Below the pieces are notes generated by a model. The model was given only the letters and a program-made list of their open reading frames with translations, searched no databases and was not told where the DNA came from. The position numbers were made by a program, and so were the translations under genes. A stretch of 64,000 nt of DNA, from NCBI GenBank assembly GCA_944319945.1, contig CALUFN010000002.1, positions 33,675 to 97,674 on the forward strand, read 5' to 3'. Shown here in pieces: positions 44,020 to 51,768 of this stretch. Each line of letters opens with the position of its first letter. The first letter of the stretch is position 1. Source of the DNA: an uncultured Prevotella sp. (GTDB lineage: Bacteria > Bacteroidota > Bacteroidia > Bacteroidales > Bacteroidaceae).

Positions 44020-45888
44020 ATGAAAAAACTTATTTTTGCAGCGGTGTTGTTGTCGGCAGTCTCGGTGCAGGCGGCCGCCCAAACCGATACCACGAGCCAT
44101 ACGCTCGGCGACGTCGTGGTGACGGGCACGCGCTCTACGGCCGACGTGCGCCATCTGCCCATGACCGTATCGGTAGTAGATAGGGCGAAGCTCACCGAAA
44201 ACCAACGTACCAACGTGCTGCCGACTCTTTCGGAGCAGGTGCCCGGACTGTTCGTCACGTCGCGCTCTATGATGGGCTATGCCGTGAGCGACGGCGCGGC
44301 CGGAGGCATCAGCCTGCGCGGATTAGGCAGCGGCTCGGGCCGCGTCATGGTGCTCATCGACGGTCATCCGCAGTATCAGGGCATCTTCGGCCATTCCATA
44401 AGCGACTCTTATCAGACTATGATGGCCGAGCGCGTGGAGGTGCTGCGCGGTCCCGCCTCGGTGCTCTACGGCTCTAACGCCATGGGCGGAGTGGTCAATA
44501 TCGTTACGCGCAAGATGCGCGCCGACGGCGTGAAGACCGACGTAAACCTCGGCGCAGGCTCTAACGGCACGTTTCAGGGCGAAGCAACCAACCGTGTGAG
44601 GAACGGCAGGTTTTACAGCATTGTTTCCGCACAATACGGCCGCAGCGACAACCACCGTCCGCACATGGGCTTCGAGCAGTACGGCGGATACCTCAAGCTG
44701 GGCTACGACTTCTCGCCGCATTGGGCGGCGTATGCCGACGTCAACGTAACGCATTTCAACTCGTCGTACCCCGGCAGCACCCACGAGTCACTGCTCGGGG
44801 CGCGCCAGTGGATCACGCGCGGCGTGGCCACTGCCGTGGTAGAGAACCGTTACGGCCGTACTTCGGGAGCCGTTAGCGTGTATCACAACTTCGGTCGCCA
44901 CAAGATCAACGACGGATACGCCCCCGGAGAGCAGCCGCAGGAGAACTATTTCCGCTCTGACGACGCCCTCACGGGTTTCTCGATATACCAAAGCGCGGCG
45001 CTTTTCGACGGAAACCGGGTGACCGTAGGCGTTGACTATCAGCATATTTACGGCAAGGCTTGGAACCGAGTGATAGCCACGGGCGAAGACCTCGACCCGA
45101 TGGGCGACGCCCACGAGAACGAGATTGCCGGCTACGTGGACTTCCGTCAAGACCTCTTCAGCTGGCTTACGCTCGACGCCGGCCTCCGCCTTGGCCACCA
45201 CTCGCAGAGCGGAACGGAGTGGGTGCCGCAGGCAGGACTCGTATTCCGCCTCGCTAATGACGGTGAATTGAAGGCCATGGTGGGCAAGGGCTTCCGTAAT
45301 CCTACTATCCGCGAGATGTACCTTTGGGGTCCGGCCAACGCCGACTTACTGCCGGAGAAGATCGTAAACTACGAGCTTTCGTGGAAGCAAAGACTCATGG
45401 ACGGGGCTTTCTCCTACGGGTTCAACCTGTTTTACATCGACGGCGACAACATGATTCAGACGACTATGGTCGACAATCGACCGATGAACGTGAACACGGG
45501 AGCGATAGAAAACTGTGGCGTTGAGGCCGAGCTGTCATGGCGCGTCAACCGATATTTCGGCCTGAACGCCAACTACGGCTTTCTGCACATGGAGAACAAG
45601 ATGCTCGCTTCGCCCGAGCATAAGGCCTACGTCGGTGCCGATTACCGTCGCGGCAGGTGGACTCTTGCTGGCGGACTGCAGTACGTCGGCGGCCTGTACA
45701 CACAGGTGTCGCCGGCCGAAGTGAAGGAAAACTTCCTCCTGCTTAACGCCACCGCCTCTTATCGCGCCCTGCCGTGGCTAAGCGTTTGGGCCAAAGGCGA
45801 AAACCTGCTGGCGCAGAGATACGAAATCAACTACGGCTACCCGATGCCCAAAGCGACATTCATGGGCGGCGTGAAGATAAATATTTAA
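44020..45888 (+). CDS. TonB-dependent outer-membrane receptor
   Basis: A 622-residue receptor with signal peptide MKKLIFAAVLLSAVSVQAAA, a plug domain (about 30-150: LGDVVVTGTRSTADVRHLPM, then VLIDGHPQYQGIFGH and VEVLRGPASVLYGSNAMGGV) and a 22-strand-type barrel ending in FMGGVKINI. There is no N-terminal carboxypeptidase-like domain, so it is of the cobalamin/siderophore/haem (BtuB/CirA-like) type rather than SusC. The ligand is unknown; the preceding ABC ATPase suggests a metal complex or corrinoid. I used the ATG at 44020 (a TTG precedes it). Confidence 0.9.
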   Translation: MKKLIFAAVLLSAVSVQAAAQTDTTSHTLGDVVVTGTRSTADVRHLPMTVSVVDRAKLTENQRTNVLPTLSEQVPGLFVTSRSMMGYAVSDGAAGGISLRGLGSGSGRVMVLIDGHPQYQGIFGHSISDSYQTMMAERVEVLRGPASVLYGSNAMGGVVNIVTRKMRADGVKTDVNLGAGSNGTFQGEATNRVRNGRFYSIVSAQYGRSDNHRPHMGFEQYGGYLKLGYDFSPHWAAYADVNVTHFNSSYPGSTHESLLGARQWITRGVATAVVENRYGRTSGAVSVYHNFGRHKINDGYAPGEQPQENYFRSDDALTGFSIYQSAALFDGNRVTVGVDYQHIYGKAWNRVIATGEDLDPMGDAHENEIAGYVDFRQDLFSWLTLDAGLRLGHHSQSGTEWVPQAGLVFRLANDGELKAMVGKGFRNPTIREMYLWGPANADLLPEKIVNYELSWKQRLMDGAFSYGFNLFYIDGDNMIQTTMVDNRPMNVNTGAIENCGVEAELSWRVNRYFGLNANYGFLHMENKMLASPEHKAYVGADYRRGRWTLAGGLQYVGGLYTQVSPAEVKENFLLLNATASYRALPWLSVWAKGENLLAQRYEINYGYPMPKATFMGGVKINI

Positions 45889-45892
45889 TTAG

Positions 45893-46006
45893 GTTATGAG
45901 GTTTTCGGTTTTAAGGTTATACGGTGTTTATGGCTAATGAGTTTGGCTTTGGACTCGAAAAACCTTATAACCGTAAGACCTTAAGACCGTAAAACCGTAA
46001 ATAATA
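45893..46006. repeat. GGTTATACGGT-family inverted repeat before tatA
   Basis: The left arm (GGTTATGAGGTTTTCGG, TTTTAAGGTTATACGGT) pairs with the right arm (AACCTTATAACCGTAAGACC, TTAAGACCGTAAAACC) across about 45 bases. Same family as 5036-5175 and 8200-8430. Confidence 0.65.
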
Positions 46007-46008
46007 CA

Positions 46009-46185
46009 ATGGGAATAGGAATGCAAGAAATCCTCGTCATCGCCCTCATCATCCTGCTGTTCTTCGGCGGAAAGAAGATACCCGAGCTGATGAAAGGCTT
46101 GGGCAAGGGCGTGAAGAGCTTCAAGGACGGGATGAACGGGAAAATTGACGACGAACAGCAGGAGCCGAAGAAGAAGGATGAATGA
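46009..46185 (+). CDS. tatA: Sec-independent translocase subunit TatA
   Basis: A 58-residue protein: one N-terminal transmembrane helix ([14 protein letters not shown]), the [16 protein letters not shown] hinge and amphipathic helix, and a charged tail rich in Glu/Gln/Lys. This is the TatA/E pattern; TatA oligomers form the pathway for folded proteins with twin-arginine signals. The ATG at 46009 directly follows a low-complexity repeat. The stop codon overlaps the tatC start by 8 bases. There is no tatB, as is usual in Bacteroidota. Confidence 0.93.
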   Translation: MGIGMQEILVIALIILLFFGGKKIPELMKGLGKGVKSFKDGMNGKIDDEQQEPKKKDE

Positions 46186-46969
46186 CGGTGGCGAACTGAC
46201 GTTCTGGGAACACTTGGACGTGCTCCGCAGCAGTCTCATCCGCATGCTTGTGGCTGCCGTGATTGCCGGAGTGGTGGCTTTCGTGTTCAAGGACAGGCTT
46301 TTCGATGTTGTGCTGGCACCTGCCGACGGCGGCTTCGTCACTTACAGGCTGCTCGGGGCGGAGCCTTTCGACATCCACCTGATCAACACCGGGCTGACCG
46401 AACAGTTCATGATACACATGAAGGTGGCCTTCGTGGCCGGCGTGCTCATGGCCTCTCCTTATATATTATATGTGCTGTTCCGCTTCATTTCGCCTGCGCT
46501 GTATGACAACGAGCGGCGTTATTCGGTGCGACTGACGGTCGCCGCATACGTGATGTTCCTCGTCGGGCTGCTCGTCAATTATTTCGTGGTGTTTCCGTTG
46601 ACCGTCCGTTTCCTCGGCACTTATCAGGTAAGCGCCGACGTTGACAACATGCTGACCATCAGTTCGTATGTAGACACGCTGGCCACGATGAGCCTTGTGT
46701 TCGGCATAGTGTTCGAGATACCGGTCATCAGTTGGCTCTTGGCCCGTCTCGGGCTGCTTAAGGCTGAGTGGATGGGCCGTTACCGCCGGCATGCCGTGGT
46801 TGCGATCTTGGTAGTTGCGGCGGTCATCACGCCTACCACCGACGTGTTCACGCTCCTCCTCGTGTCGCTCCCGATATGGCTGCTTTACGAGGTCAGCGTG
46901 GTGATAGTAAGATATACATATCCCAAATCCGACTCTAAGAGTCACAAAAACATTATGAATTTATGCTAA
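46178..46969 (+). CDS. tatC: Sec-independent translocase subunit TatC
   Basis: A 263-residue, six-helix membrane protein, the receptor for twin-arginine signal peptides. Diagnostic motifs: [17 protein letters not shown] at the N-terminus, [35 protein letters not shown] with the functional glutamate, and [21 protein letters not shown] used the ATG at 46178, which gives the correct N-terminus and overlaps the tatA stop. Its own stop overlaps the next ATG by 7 bases, so tatA, tatC and the polyferredoxin gene form one transcript. Confidence 0.95.
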   Translation: MNDGGELTFWEHLDVLRSSLIRMLVAAVIAGVVAFVFKDRLFDVVLAPADGGFVTYRLLGAEPFDIHLINTGLTEQFMIHMKVAFVAGVLMASPYILYVLFRFISPALYDNERRYSVRLTVAAYVMFLVGLLVNYFVVFPLTVRFLGTYQVSADVDNMLTISSYVDTLATMSLVFGIVFEIPVISWLLARLGLLKAEWMGRYRRHAVVAILVVAAVITPTTDVFTLLLVSLPIWLLYEVSVVIVRYTYPKSDSKSHKNIMNLC

Positions 46970-48465
46970 GAAAAATCAGGACAATCCTCGCGCTTGTGGT
47001 GTTCGTGCTCATAACGCTGCTCTTTCTCGACGTTACCGGCACGCTGCACAAGTACTTCGGATGGCTCGCCAGCATACAGTTTTGGCCGGCCTTTCTCGCC
47101 CTCCACGTAGGTGTTATAGCCTTTTTGGTGGTGCTTACGCTTGTGTTGGGGCGCATTTACTGCTCCGTTATCTGTCCTTTGGGCGTGATGCAGGATGTGA
47201 TTTCGCGCCTGCACGGCATGCGCAAGAAGAACAGGTTTACGTATTCTAAGGAGAAGCGGTGGCTGCGCTATTCGGTCTTGGCGGTGTTCGTCGTCTCGGC
47301 TTTGGCCGGAGTGAACGCCGTAGTGTCGCTGCTTGCGCCGTACAGCTCATACGGGCGCATCGCAAGCAGCCTGATGAAGCCGGTCTACACGGCCGGTAAC
47401 AACGTGCTTGCGACCATTGCCGAGCATTTCAACAGTTACGCTTTCTACAGCGTAGACGTGTGGATGAGAAGCCTGCCCACGCTCATCGTGGCCTCGGTCA
47501 CGCTCGTGGTCATAGCCGTACTTGCCTGGCGGGGCGGCAGGACGTATTGTAACACAGTCTGTCCGGTAGGAACCATTCTTAGTTTCCTTGCCCGCTTCTC
47601 GTGGTTCAAGGTGCGCATCGACGGCGCGAAGTGCGTGGAGTGCGGCCTGTGCACGAAGAACTGCAAGGCATCGGCCATCGACTTTAAGAACCATAAGATA
47701 GACTACGGCCGCTGCGTGGTCTGCGGCGACTGCATCGATAAGTGCCATAAGGGGGCGATAAGCCTGTCCCAACCCCTCCCCCGTAGGGATGGCTTAAAGC
47801 CGGATGGCCCAAGTTCACCCACTGGGGGAGTTGATGGGGCCGGTCGTCGCTCGTTCCTCTTGGGCATGGCCGTGGCCGCCACGGGTGCCGCTTTGGCGCA
47901 GGAGAAGAAGAAGGTGGACGGCGGATTGGCGGCCATCGAGGACAAGATAGCCCCCGAAAGGCTTACGAAGATAACGCCGCCCGGCTCACTGTCGGCCCAA
48001 CATTTCGCCCAGCGCTGCACGGCCTGCCAGCTCTGCGTGTCTACATGCCCCAACGGCGTGCTGCGCCCGTCTACGGATTTGTCGAAGTTCATGCAGCCTA
48101 CGGTGTCTTACGAGCGCGGATACTGCCGCCCGGAGTGCACTAAGTGCGGCGAGGTTTGCCCCACGGGAGCCATCAAGCCCATAACGCGAGCCGACAAGTC
48201 GGCCATACAAGTGGGCCACGCCGTATGGGTACGTAAGAACTGCGTGCCAGTGGCCGACGGCATGGAGTGCGGCAACTGCGCACGCCACTGTCCGACCGGA
48301 GCCATCACTATGGTGCCGATAAATCCCGACGACGAGCGTTCGCTGAAGATACCGGCCGTCAACGAGGCCCGCTGCATAGGTTGCGGAGCGTGTGAGAACC
48401 TCTGTCCGGCGCGCCCGTTCAGCGCAATCTACGTGGAGGGACACGAGGTGCATAGGGAGGTTTAA
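46963..48465 (+). CDS. NapH-like membrane polyferredoxin with an internal twin-arginine segment
   Basis: A 500-residue redox protein. The N-terminal half is a NapH-type membrane domain (four or five helices, with YCSVICPLGVMQD and YCNTVCPVGT), then two cytoplasmic-type 4Fe-4S motifs near 225-265 (CVECGLCTKNC, CVVCGDCIDKC). After a linker comes RRSFLLGMAVAATGAALA (about 296-313), which looks like a twin-arginine signal placed inside the chain, followed by several more 4Fe-4S motifs (CTACQLCVSTC, CTKCGEVC, CIGCGACENLC). The linker at 47768-47842 is encoded by a CCCCTCCCCC...GGGGGAG inverted-repeat-like insert. It directly follows tatA-tatC, which suggests that the C-terminal ferredoxin part is moved across the membrane by Tat. 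Confidence 0.85.
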   Translation: MLRKIRTILALVVFVLITLLFLDVTGTLHKYFGWLASIQFWPAFLALHVGVIAFLVVLTLVLGRIYCSVICPLGVMQDVISRLHGMRKKNRFTYSKEKRWLRYSVLAVFVVSALAGVNAVVSLLAPYSSYGRIASSLMKPVYTAGNNVLATIAEHFNSYAFYSVDVWMRSLPTLIVASVTLVVIAVLAWRGGRTYCNTVCPVGTILSFLARFSWFKVRIDGAKCVECGLCTKNCKASAIDFKNHKIDYGRCVVCGDCIDKCHKGAISLSQPLPRRDGLKPDGPSSPTGGVDGAGRRSFLLGMAVAATGAALAQEKKKVDGGLAAIEDKIAPERLTKITPPGSLSAQHFAQRCTACQLCVSTCPNGVLRPSTDLSKFMQPTVSYERGYCRPECTKCGEVCPTGAIKPITRADKSAIQVGHAVWVRKNCVPVADGMECGNCARHCPTGAITMVPINPDDERSLKIPAVNEARCIGCGACENLCPARPFSAIYVEGHEVHREV

Positions 48466-48570
48466 GTGAAGAGTGAAGAACGAAGAATGAAAAATCAGAT
48501 TGTAGGTTTGTTCATTCTTCAACTTCATAAAGCAATGCTTCTTAATCAAACCGATGACCGTATGCCGCGC

Positions 48571-48653
48571 AAAAGGTGGCCTTTCGCACTGCAAAAGGTT
48601 GCCTTTGGGGCACTAAAACATGGTCTTTTGGAAGGTAAAAGGCATCCTTTTGA
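48571..48653. repeat. 22-bp-phased palindrome array G (four units)
   Basis: Unit starts at 48572, 48594, 48616 and 48638, exactly 22 bp apart: AAAGGTGGCCTTT, AAAGGTTGCCTTT, AAACATGGTCTTT and AAAGGCATCCTTT. It is preceded by a GTGAAGAGTGAAGAACG low-complexity element (48466-48540) and lies 186 bp before the aldo/keto reductase gene. No TAnnTTTG box is visible in this gap. Confidence 0.85.
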
Positions 48654-48758
48654 AAGCTGATGCATATGGCGTTGATTATCAGTTGGTTATGAAGGCTGTG
48701 TAAAATAATGGAAATCTGAGCTGGAATAGTGTGTCAGCCGGGAAGCAACGGCCTGCCA

Positions 48759-48834
48759 GCAAGGCATTCGGCTTTAACTTCTTAGCGACCGAAGGGAGCG
48801 ATTACTCCCTTAAATTCTTTAACTTCAAAAATAA
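48759..48834. repeat. Repeated upstream module, copy 1
   Basis: GCAAGGC..TCGGCTTTAACTTCTTAGCGA followed by GAAGGGAGCGATTACTCCC and TTTAACTTC. A close relative lies at 50865-50934, upstream of the ECF S-component gene; both copies end just before a start codon. Confidence 0.6.
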
Positions 48835-48839
48835 AAAAC

Positions 48840-50276
48840 ATGGCAAAAGACATATCAAGACGCCGCTTTCTGAAGCTGCTCGGCGGTGGAGCCGTGGCTT
48901 CGTCGGCACTGCTTGCGGCGTGCAAGGACGGCGCGCAGACCACTGCCAAGCAGCAGGAGCCGGAGAAAGGCAAGATGACTTACAGGGTGAACCCCAACAC
49001 GAAAGACCGCGTGTCGCTCTTGGGATACGGCATGATGCGCCTGCCCGACAAGAACGCCGGCAAGGACCCGTCGACCGGGACGGGCGAAATTGAGATTGAC
49101 CAAGAGATGGTGAACCGCCAGGTTGACTACGCGATAGAACACGGAGTGAACTATTTCGACACGTCTCCGGCCTACTGCCAGGGCAAGTCTGAGCGCGCCA
49201 CGGGCATCGCCCTGAGCCGCCACAAGCGCTCGGAATATTTCATAGCCACGAAAATGTCTAACTTCGCGCCCGAGACTTGGACGCGCGAGGCCTCGATAGA
49301 GATGTTCGAGAACTCGCTCAAGGAACTTCAGGTAGACTATGTTGACTATCTTCTGCTCCATGCGATAGGGCAGGGGCAGGACTCGCTCGGCATGTTCAAC
49401 GGCCGCTACATGGACAACGGCATACTCGACTGGCTCGTGGAACAGAAGCGCAAGGGACGCATACGCAACCTCGGATTCTCGTATCACGGCGACGTGAAGA
49501 TCTACGACATGCTGCTGCGCTGGCACGACGAGGGCCGCTATCACTGGGATTTCGTGCAGATAGAGCTTAACTATCTCGACTGGAACTACGCCAACGAGAT
49601 AAACGACCGCAACACCGACGCCGTGTACCTGTACGGCGAACTGAAGAAGCGCGGCATACCGGCGGTGATAATGGAGCCGCTGCTGGGCGGACGATTGGCT
49701 AACGTGCCCGACGACATCGTGGCCAAGATGAAGCAGCGCGAACCCGAACAGAGCGTGGCCTCGTGGGCCTTCCGCTTCGCCGGAACGCCCGACGGGGTGC
49801 TGACAGTGCTGTCCGGCATGACGTATATGGAGCATCTGCGTGAGAACCTTTGCACCTATTCGCCCCTCAAGCCGCTCTCCGCCGACGAGCAGAATTTCCT
49901 CATGGAGATTGCCGACGACATTTATAACCTCAAGACAATACCCTGCAACGACTGCAAATACTGCATGCCCTGCCCTTACGGAATAGACATCCCGGGCGTG
50001 CTCCTGCACTATAACAGGTGCATAAAGGAGGGCAACATGCCGGTGGTGGAGCAGACTGGCAAACAAGCAGACAGGCAAACAAACGAGCAGAAGGAATACC
50101 GCCGTGCGCGCCGCGCCTTCCTGATAGGCTACGACCGCAGTGTGCCGCGTCTGCGCCAAGCCGACCACTGCATAGGTTGCCGCCAGTGCGTAGACCACTG
50201 CCCGCAGGGCATCAACATCCCGAAGGAAATGCACCGTATCGACAAGTTCGTCGAAACTCTGAAGCAAGACGTGTAA
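48840..50276 (+). CDS. Tat-exported aldo/keto reductase with C-terminal 4Fe-4S domain
   Basis: A 478-residue protein. The N-terminus DISRRRFLKLLGGG, leading to a lipobox-like SALLAAC, is a twin-arginine lipoprotein signal. Residues about 50-330 form an aldo/keto reductase barrel (YGMMRLPD, INYFDTSP-like VNYFDTSPAYCQG, ATKMSNFAPETW, LLLHAIGQG). The C-terminal part carries two ferredoxin-like motifs, CNDCKYCMPCPYG and CIGCRQCVDHCPQG. So it is a periplasmic or outer-membrane-anchored oxidoreductase fed by Fe-S clusters, probably part of one system with the Tat genes and polyferredoxin upstream. The loop at about residues 404-418 (QTGKQADRQTNEQK) is encoded by low-complexity sequence also found in the following spacer. 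Confidence 0.88.
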   Translation: MAKDISRRRFLKLLGGGAVASSALLAACKDGAQTTAKQQEPEKGKMTYRVNPNTKDRVSLLGYGMMRLPDKNAGKDPSTGTGEIEIDQEMVNRQVDYAIEHGVNYFDTSPAYCQGKSERATGIALSRHKRSEYFIATKMSNFAPETWTREASIEMFENSLKELQVDYVDYLLLHAIGQGQDSLGMFNGRYMDNGILDWLVEQKRKGRIRNLGFSYHGDVKIYDMLLRWHDEGRYHWDFVQIELNYLDWNYANEINDRNTDAVYLYGELKKRGIPAVIMEPLLGGRLANVPDDIVAKMKQREPEQSVASWAFRFAGTPDGVLTVLSGMTYMEHLRENLCTYSPLKPLSADEQNFLMEIADDIYNLKTIPCNDCKYCMPCPYGIDIPGVLLHYNRCIKEGNMPVVEQTGKQADRQTNEQKEYRRARRAFLIGYDRSVPRLRQADHCIGCRQCVDHCPQGINIPKEMHRIDKFVETLKQDV

Positions 50277-50392
50277 GTCGGTGGCAAGTTGACAAGTCGT
50301 CGGCAGACAAGGAAGTCAGCCTTTCTCGCTGATTGCTCGTTTGCTAATAACTTGTCTGCTTGTCTGCTCGTCAATTTGTCAGCTAAAAAGAG
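50277..50392. repeat. TTGTCTGC/GCAGACAA low-complexity spacer
   Basis: TTGACAAGTCGTCGGCAGACAAGG on the left and CTTGTCTGCTTGTCTGCTCG on the right can pair. The complement of the right arm resembles the coding sequence at 50051-50092 in the aldo/keto reductase gene. Confidence 0.5.
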
Positions 50393-50809
50393 ATGGAACA
50401 GTTAAAAGAAATATTGCATTCAGGCACATGTCTGGGCGTGGCACGCTCGCTTCAAGGTGAGCTAAAGCTGTTTGAACGCTGTGGCGTGGCCGACCTTTTC
50501 AGCCTTGTCTCCGACGAGCCGCAGTTCCTGCGAGAGGCTTCGGTTGCCGATAAGGTCATAGGTCGCGGTGCAGCCCTGCTGTTGGTGAAGGGCGGCGCGC
50601 GTGAGGTTTACGCCGAAGTGATCAGCTCCGGCGCGCTCGATGTGCTCAGCCGGGCAGGCGTCACGGTGTCATTCGGCAAAGAAGTGCCCAACATAATCAA
50701 CCGCACGGGCACGGATGTCTGCCCAGTGGAAAAGCTGACGGCCGGCACTTCGTCGCCCGATGAGGCTTATCGGCTGATAAAAGACTTCTTAAAAGATAAG
50801 AATTTATAG
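50393..50809 (+). CDS. DUF1893 domain protein
   Basis: A 138-residue protein resembling the DUF1893 family (deaminase-like fold, no known activity). Conserved features are VADKVIGRGAALLLVKGGAREVYAEVIS across the middle (quoted in parts: VADKVIGRGAALLLV, GGAREVYAEVIS), then VPNIINRTGTDVCPVEKL. It is located between the Tat aldo/keto reductase and the ECF S component; I infer one functional group from spacing and orientation only. Confidence 0.8.
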   Translation: MEQLKEILHSGTCLGVARSLQGELKLFERCGVADLFSLVSDEPQFLREASVADKVIGRGAALLLVKGGAREVYAEVISSGALDVLSRAGVTVSFGKEVPNIINRTGTDVCPVEKLTAGTSSPDEAYRLIKDFLKDKNL

Positions 50810-50840
50810 AATTTAAAGAAGTTATAGAAGTTAAAGCCAT

Positions 50841-50848
50841 TACCTTTG
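50841..50848 (+). promoter_or_regulatory. Possible -7 element before the ECF S-component gene
   Basis: TACCTTTG (TAnnTTTG), 109 bases before the ATG at 50957. No -33 element. Confidence 0.35.
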
Positions 50849-50864
50849 CAGCAGAATACAAGCC

Positions 50865-50934
50865 GCAAGGCTATCGGCTTTAACTTCTTAGCGAATGAAA
50901 CGAGCGAGAACTCCTTTAACTTCTGAAAAAATAA
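50865..50934. repeat. Repeated upstream module, copy 2
   Basis: GCAAGGCTATCGGCTTTAAC and TTCTTAGCGAATGAAACGAG followed by CTCCTTTAACTTC; about three quarters of positions match the copy at 48759-48834. Confidence 0.6.
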
Positions 50935-50956
50935 CATTCAACAAAAAATAACAACA

Positions 50957-51475
50957 ATGAAAACGACAACATCATCGGCGGTTTACTCCTTGAGCTACCG
51001 CGACGGCAAGGCCTACATGATGGCCGCGCTGTTCATCGTGGGCAACATCGCGCTGCCCCAGTTGTGCCACTTAGTGCCTCAGGGCGGACTCGTGTGGCTC
51101 CCCATTTACTTCTTCACGCTTGTTGCGGCTTATAAGTTCGGCTTGACGGCAGGCCTGCTTACGGCCGTTGCGTCGCCGTTGGTCAACAGTGCGCTCTTCG
51201 GCATGCCTGCCCCTGCGGTGCTGCCCATCATCCTCATCAAGTCGGTATTGCTCGCCGTGGCTGCCTCGTTCATGGCGTCTAAGGCGCGCGGCGTAGCCCT
51301 CTGGGCCGTGACTTCGGCCGTAGTTGCATATCAGGCGGTAGGAATGCTTGCGGAGTGGGGCATGACCGGCTCACTCTCTGCCGCCCTTCAGGACATCCGT
51401 CTCGGTTGGCCGGGCATACTCGTACAGGTGTTTGTGGGCTATGCCGTAATGAAATTGTCCCTGCGTAACAAGTAA
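50957..51475 (+). CDS. ECF transporter S component
   Basis: A 172-residue membrane protein with about five or six hydrophobic helices (YMMAALFIVGNIALPQ, LVWLPIYFFTLVAAYKFGLT, VLPIILIKSVLLAVAASF), the pattern of substrate-binding S components of energy-coupling-factor importers. The energising T and A subunits are not in the window, so it would share a common ECF module. The substrate (often a vitamin or metal) is not predictable. Confidence 0.75.
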   Translation: MKTTTSSAVYSLSYRDGKAYMMAALFIVGNIALPQLCHLVPQGGLVWLPIYFFTLVAAYKFGLTAGLLTAVASPLVNSALFGMPAPAVLPIILIKSVLLAVAASFMASKARGVALWAVTSAVVAYQAVGMLAEWGMTGSLSAALQDIRLGWPGILVQVFVGYAVMKLSLRNK

Positions 51476-51499
51476 TTACGACGGCGGTCAACGCCCTAA

Positions 51500-51558
51500 C
51501 GGCTGCGCAAGGCGGTCTGCTGCGAGACGCAGCGGCCTCCTTGCGCAGCCGCTTTTTT
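51500..51558 (+). terminator. Strong intrinsic terminator
   Basis: CGGCTGCGCAAGG / CCTTGCGCAGCCG with further pairing inside (GCTGCG/CGCAGC), then TTTTTT. It closes the operon ending in the ECF S component. Confidence 0.9.
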
Positions 51559-51712
51559 GCGTCATGGTCGCATGGCGCCGCATGTAGCGGCAGCCGTAAG
51601 GCAGCGAAATCCTGCGCTTTTACTCTTACGGTTGTCCCGTTAACTCCATACTTTCGGCAAGCTCTCCGCACGCTCGGGGTGTAAAATAAAAGTTCGTTTC
51701 TCCCGCTTTTAT

Positions 51713-51743
51713 TTTGAACTTCACTCAATTTGCATTACCTTTG
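51713..51743 (+). promoter_or_regulatory. Promoter of dxs
   Basis: TTTG at 51713-51716, 19 bases, TACCTTTG at 51736-51743. It fixes the dxs start: an in-frame TTG at 51730 lies inside the promoter, so translation begins at the GTG at 51769. Confidence 0.7.
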
Positions 51744-51768
51744 CAATAATATTCATTTATTAAGAAAA

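Noticed and set aside
42920-45888. ABC ATPase and TonB receptor as one operon for a defined ligand
   Set aside because: A 308-bp gap with a palindrome array and a separate -7 box lies between them, and permease and binding protein are missing, so only a loose functional link can be proposed.
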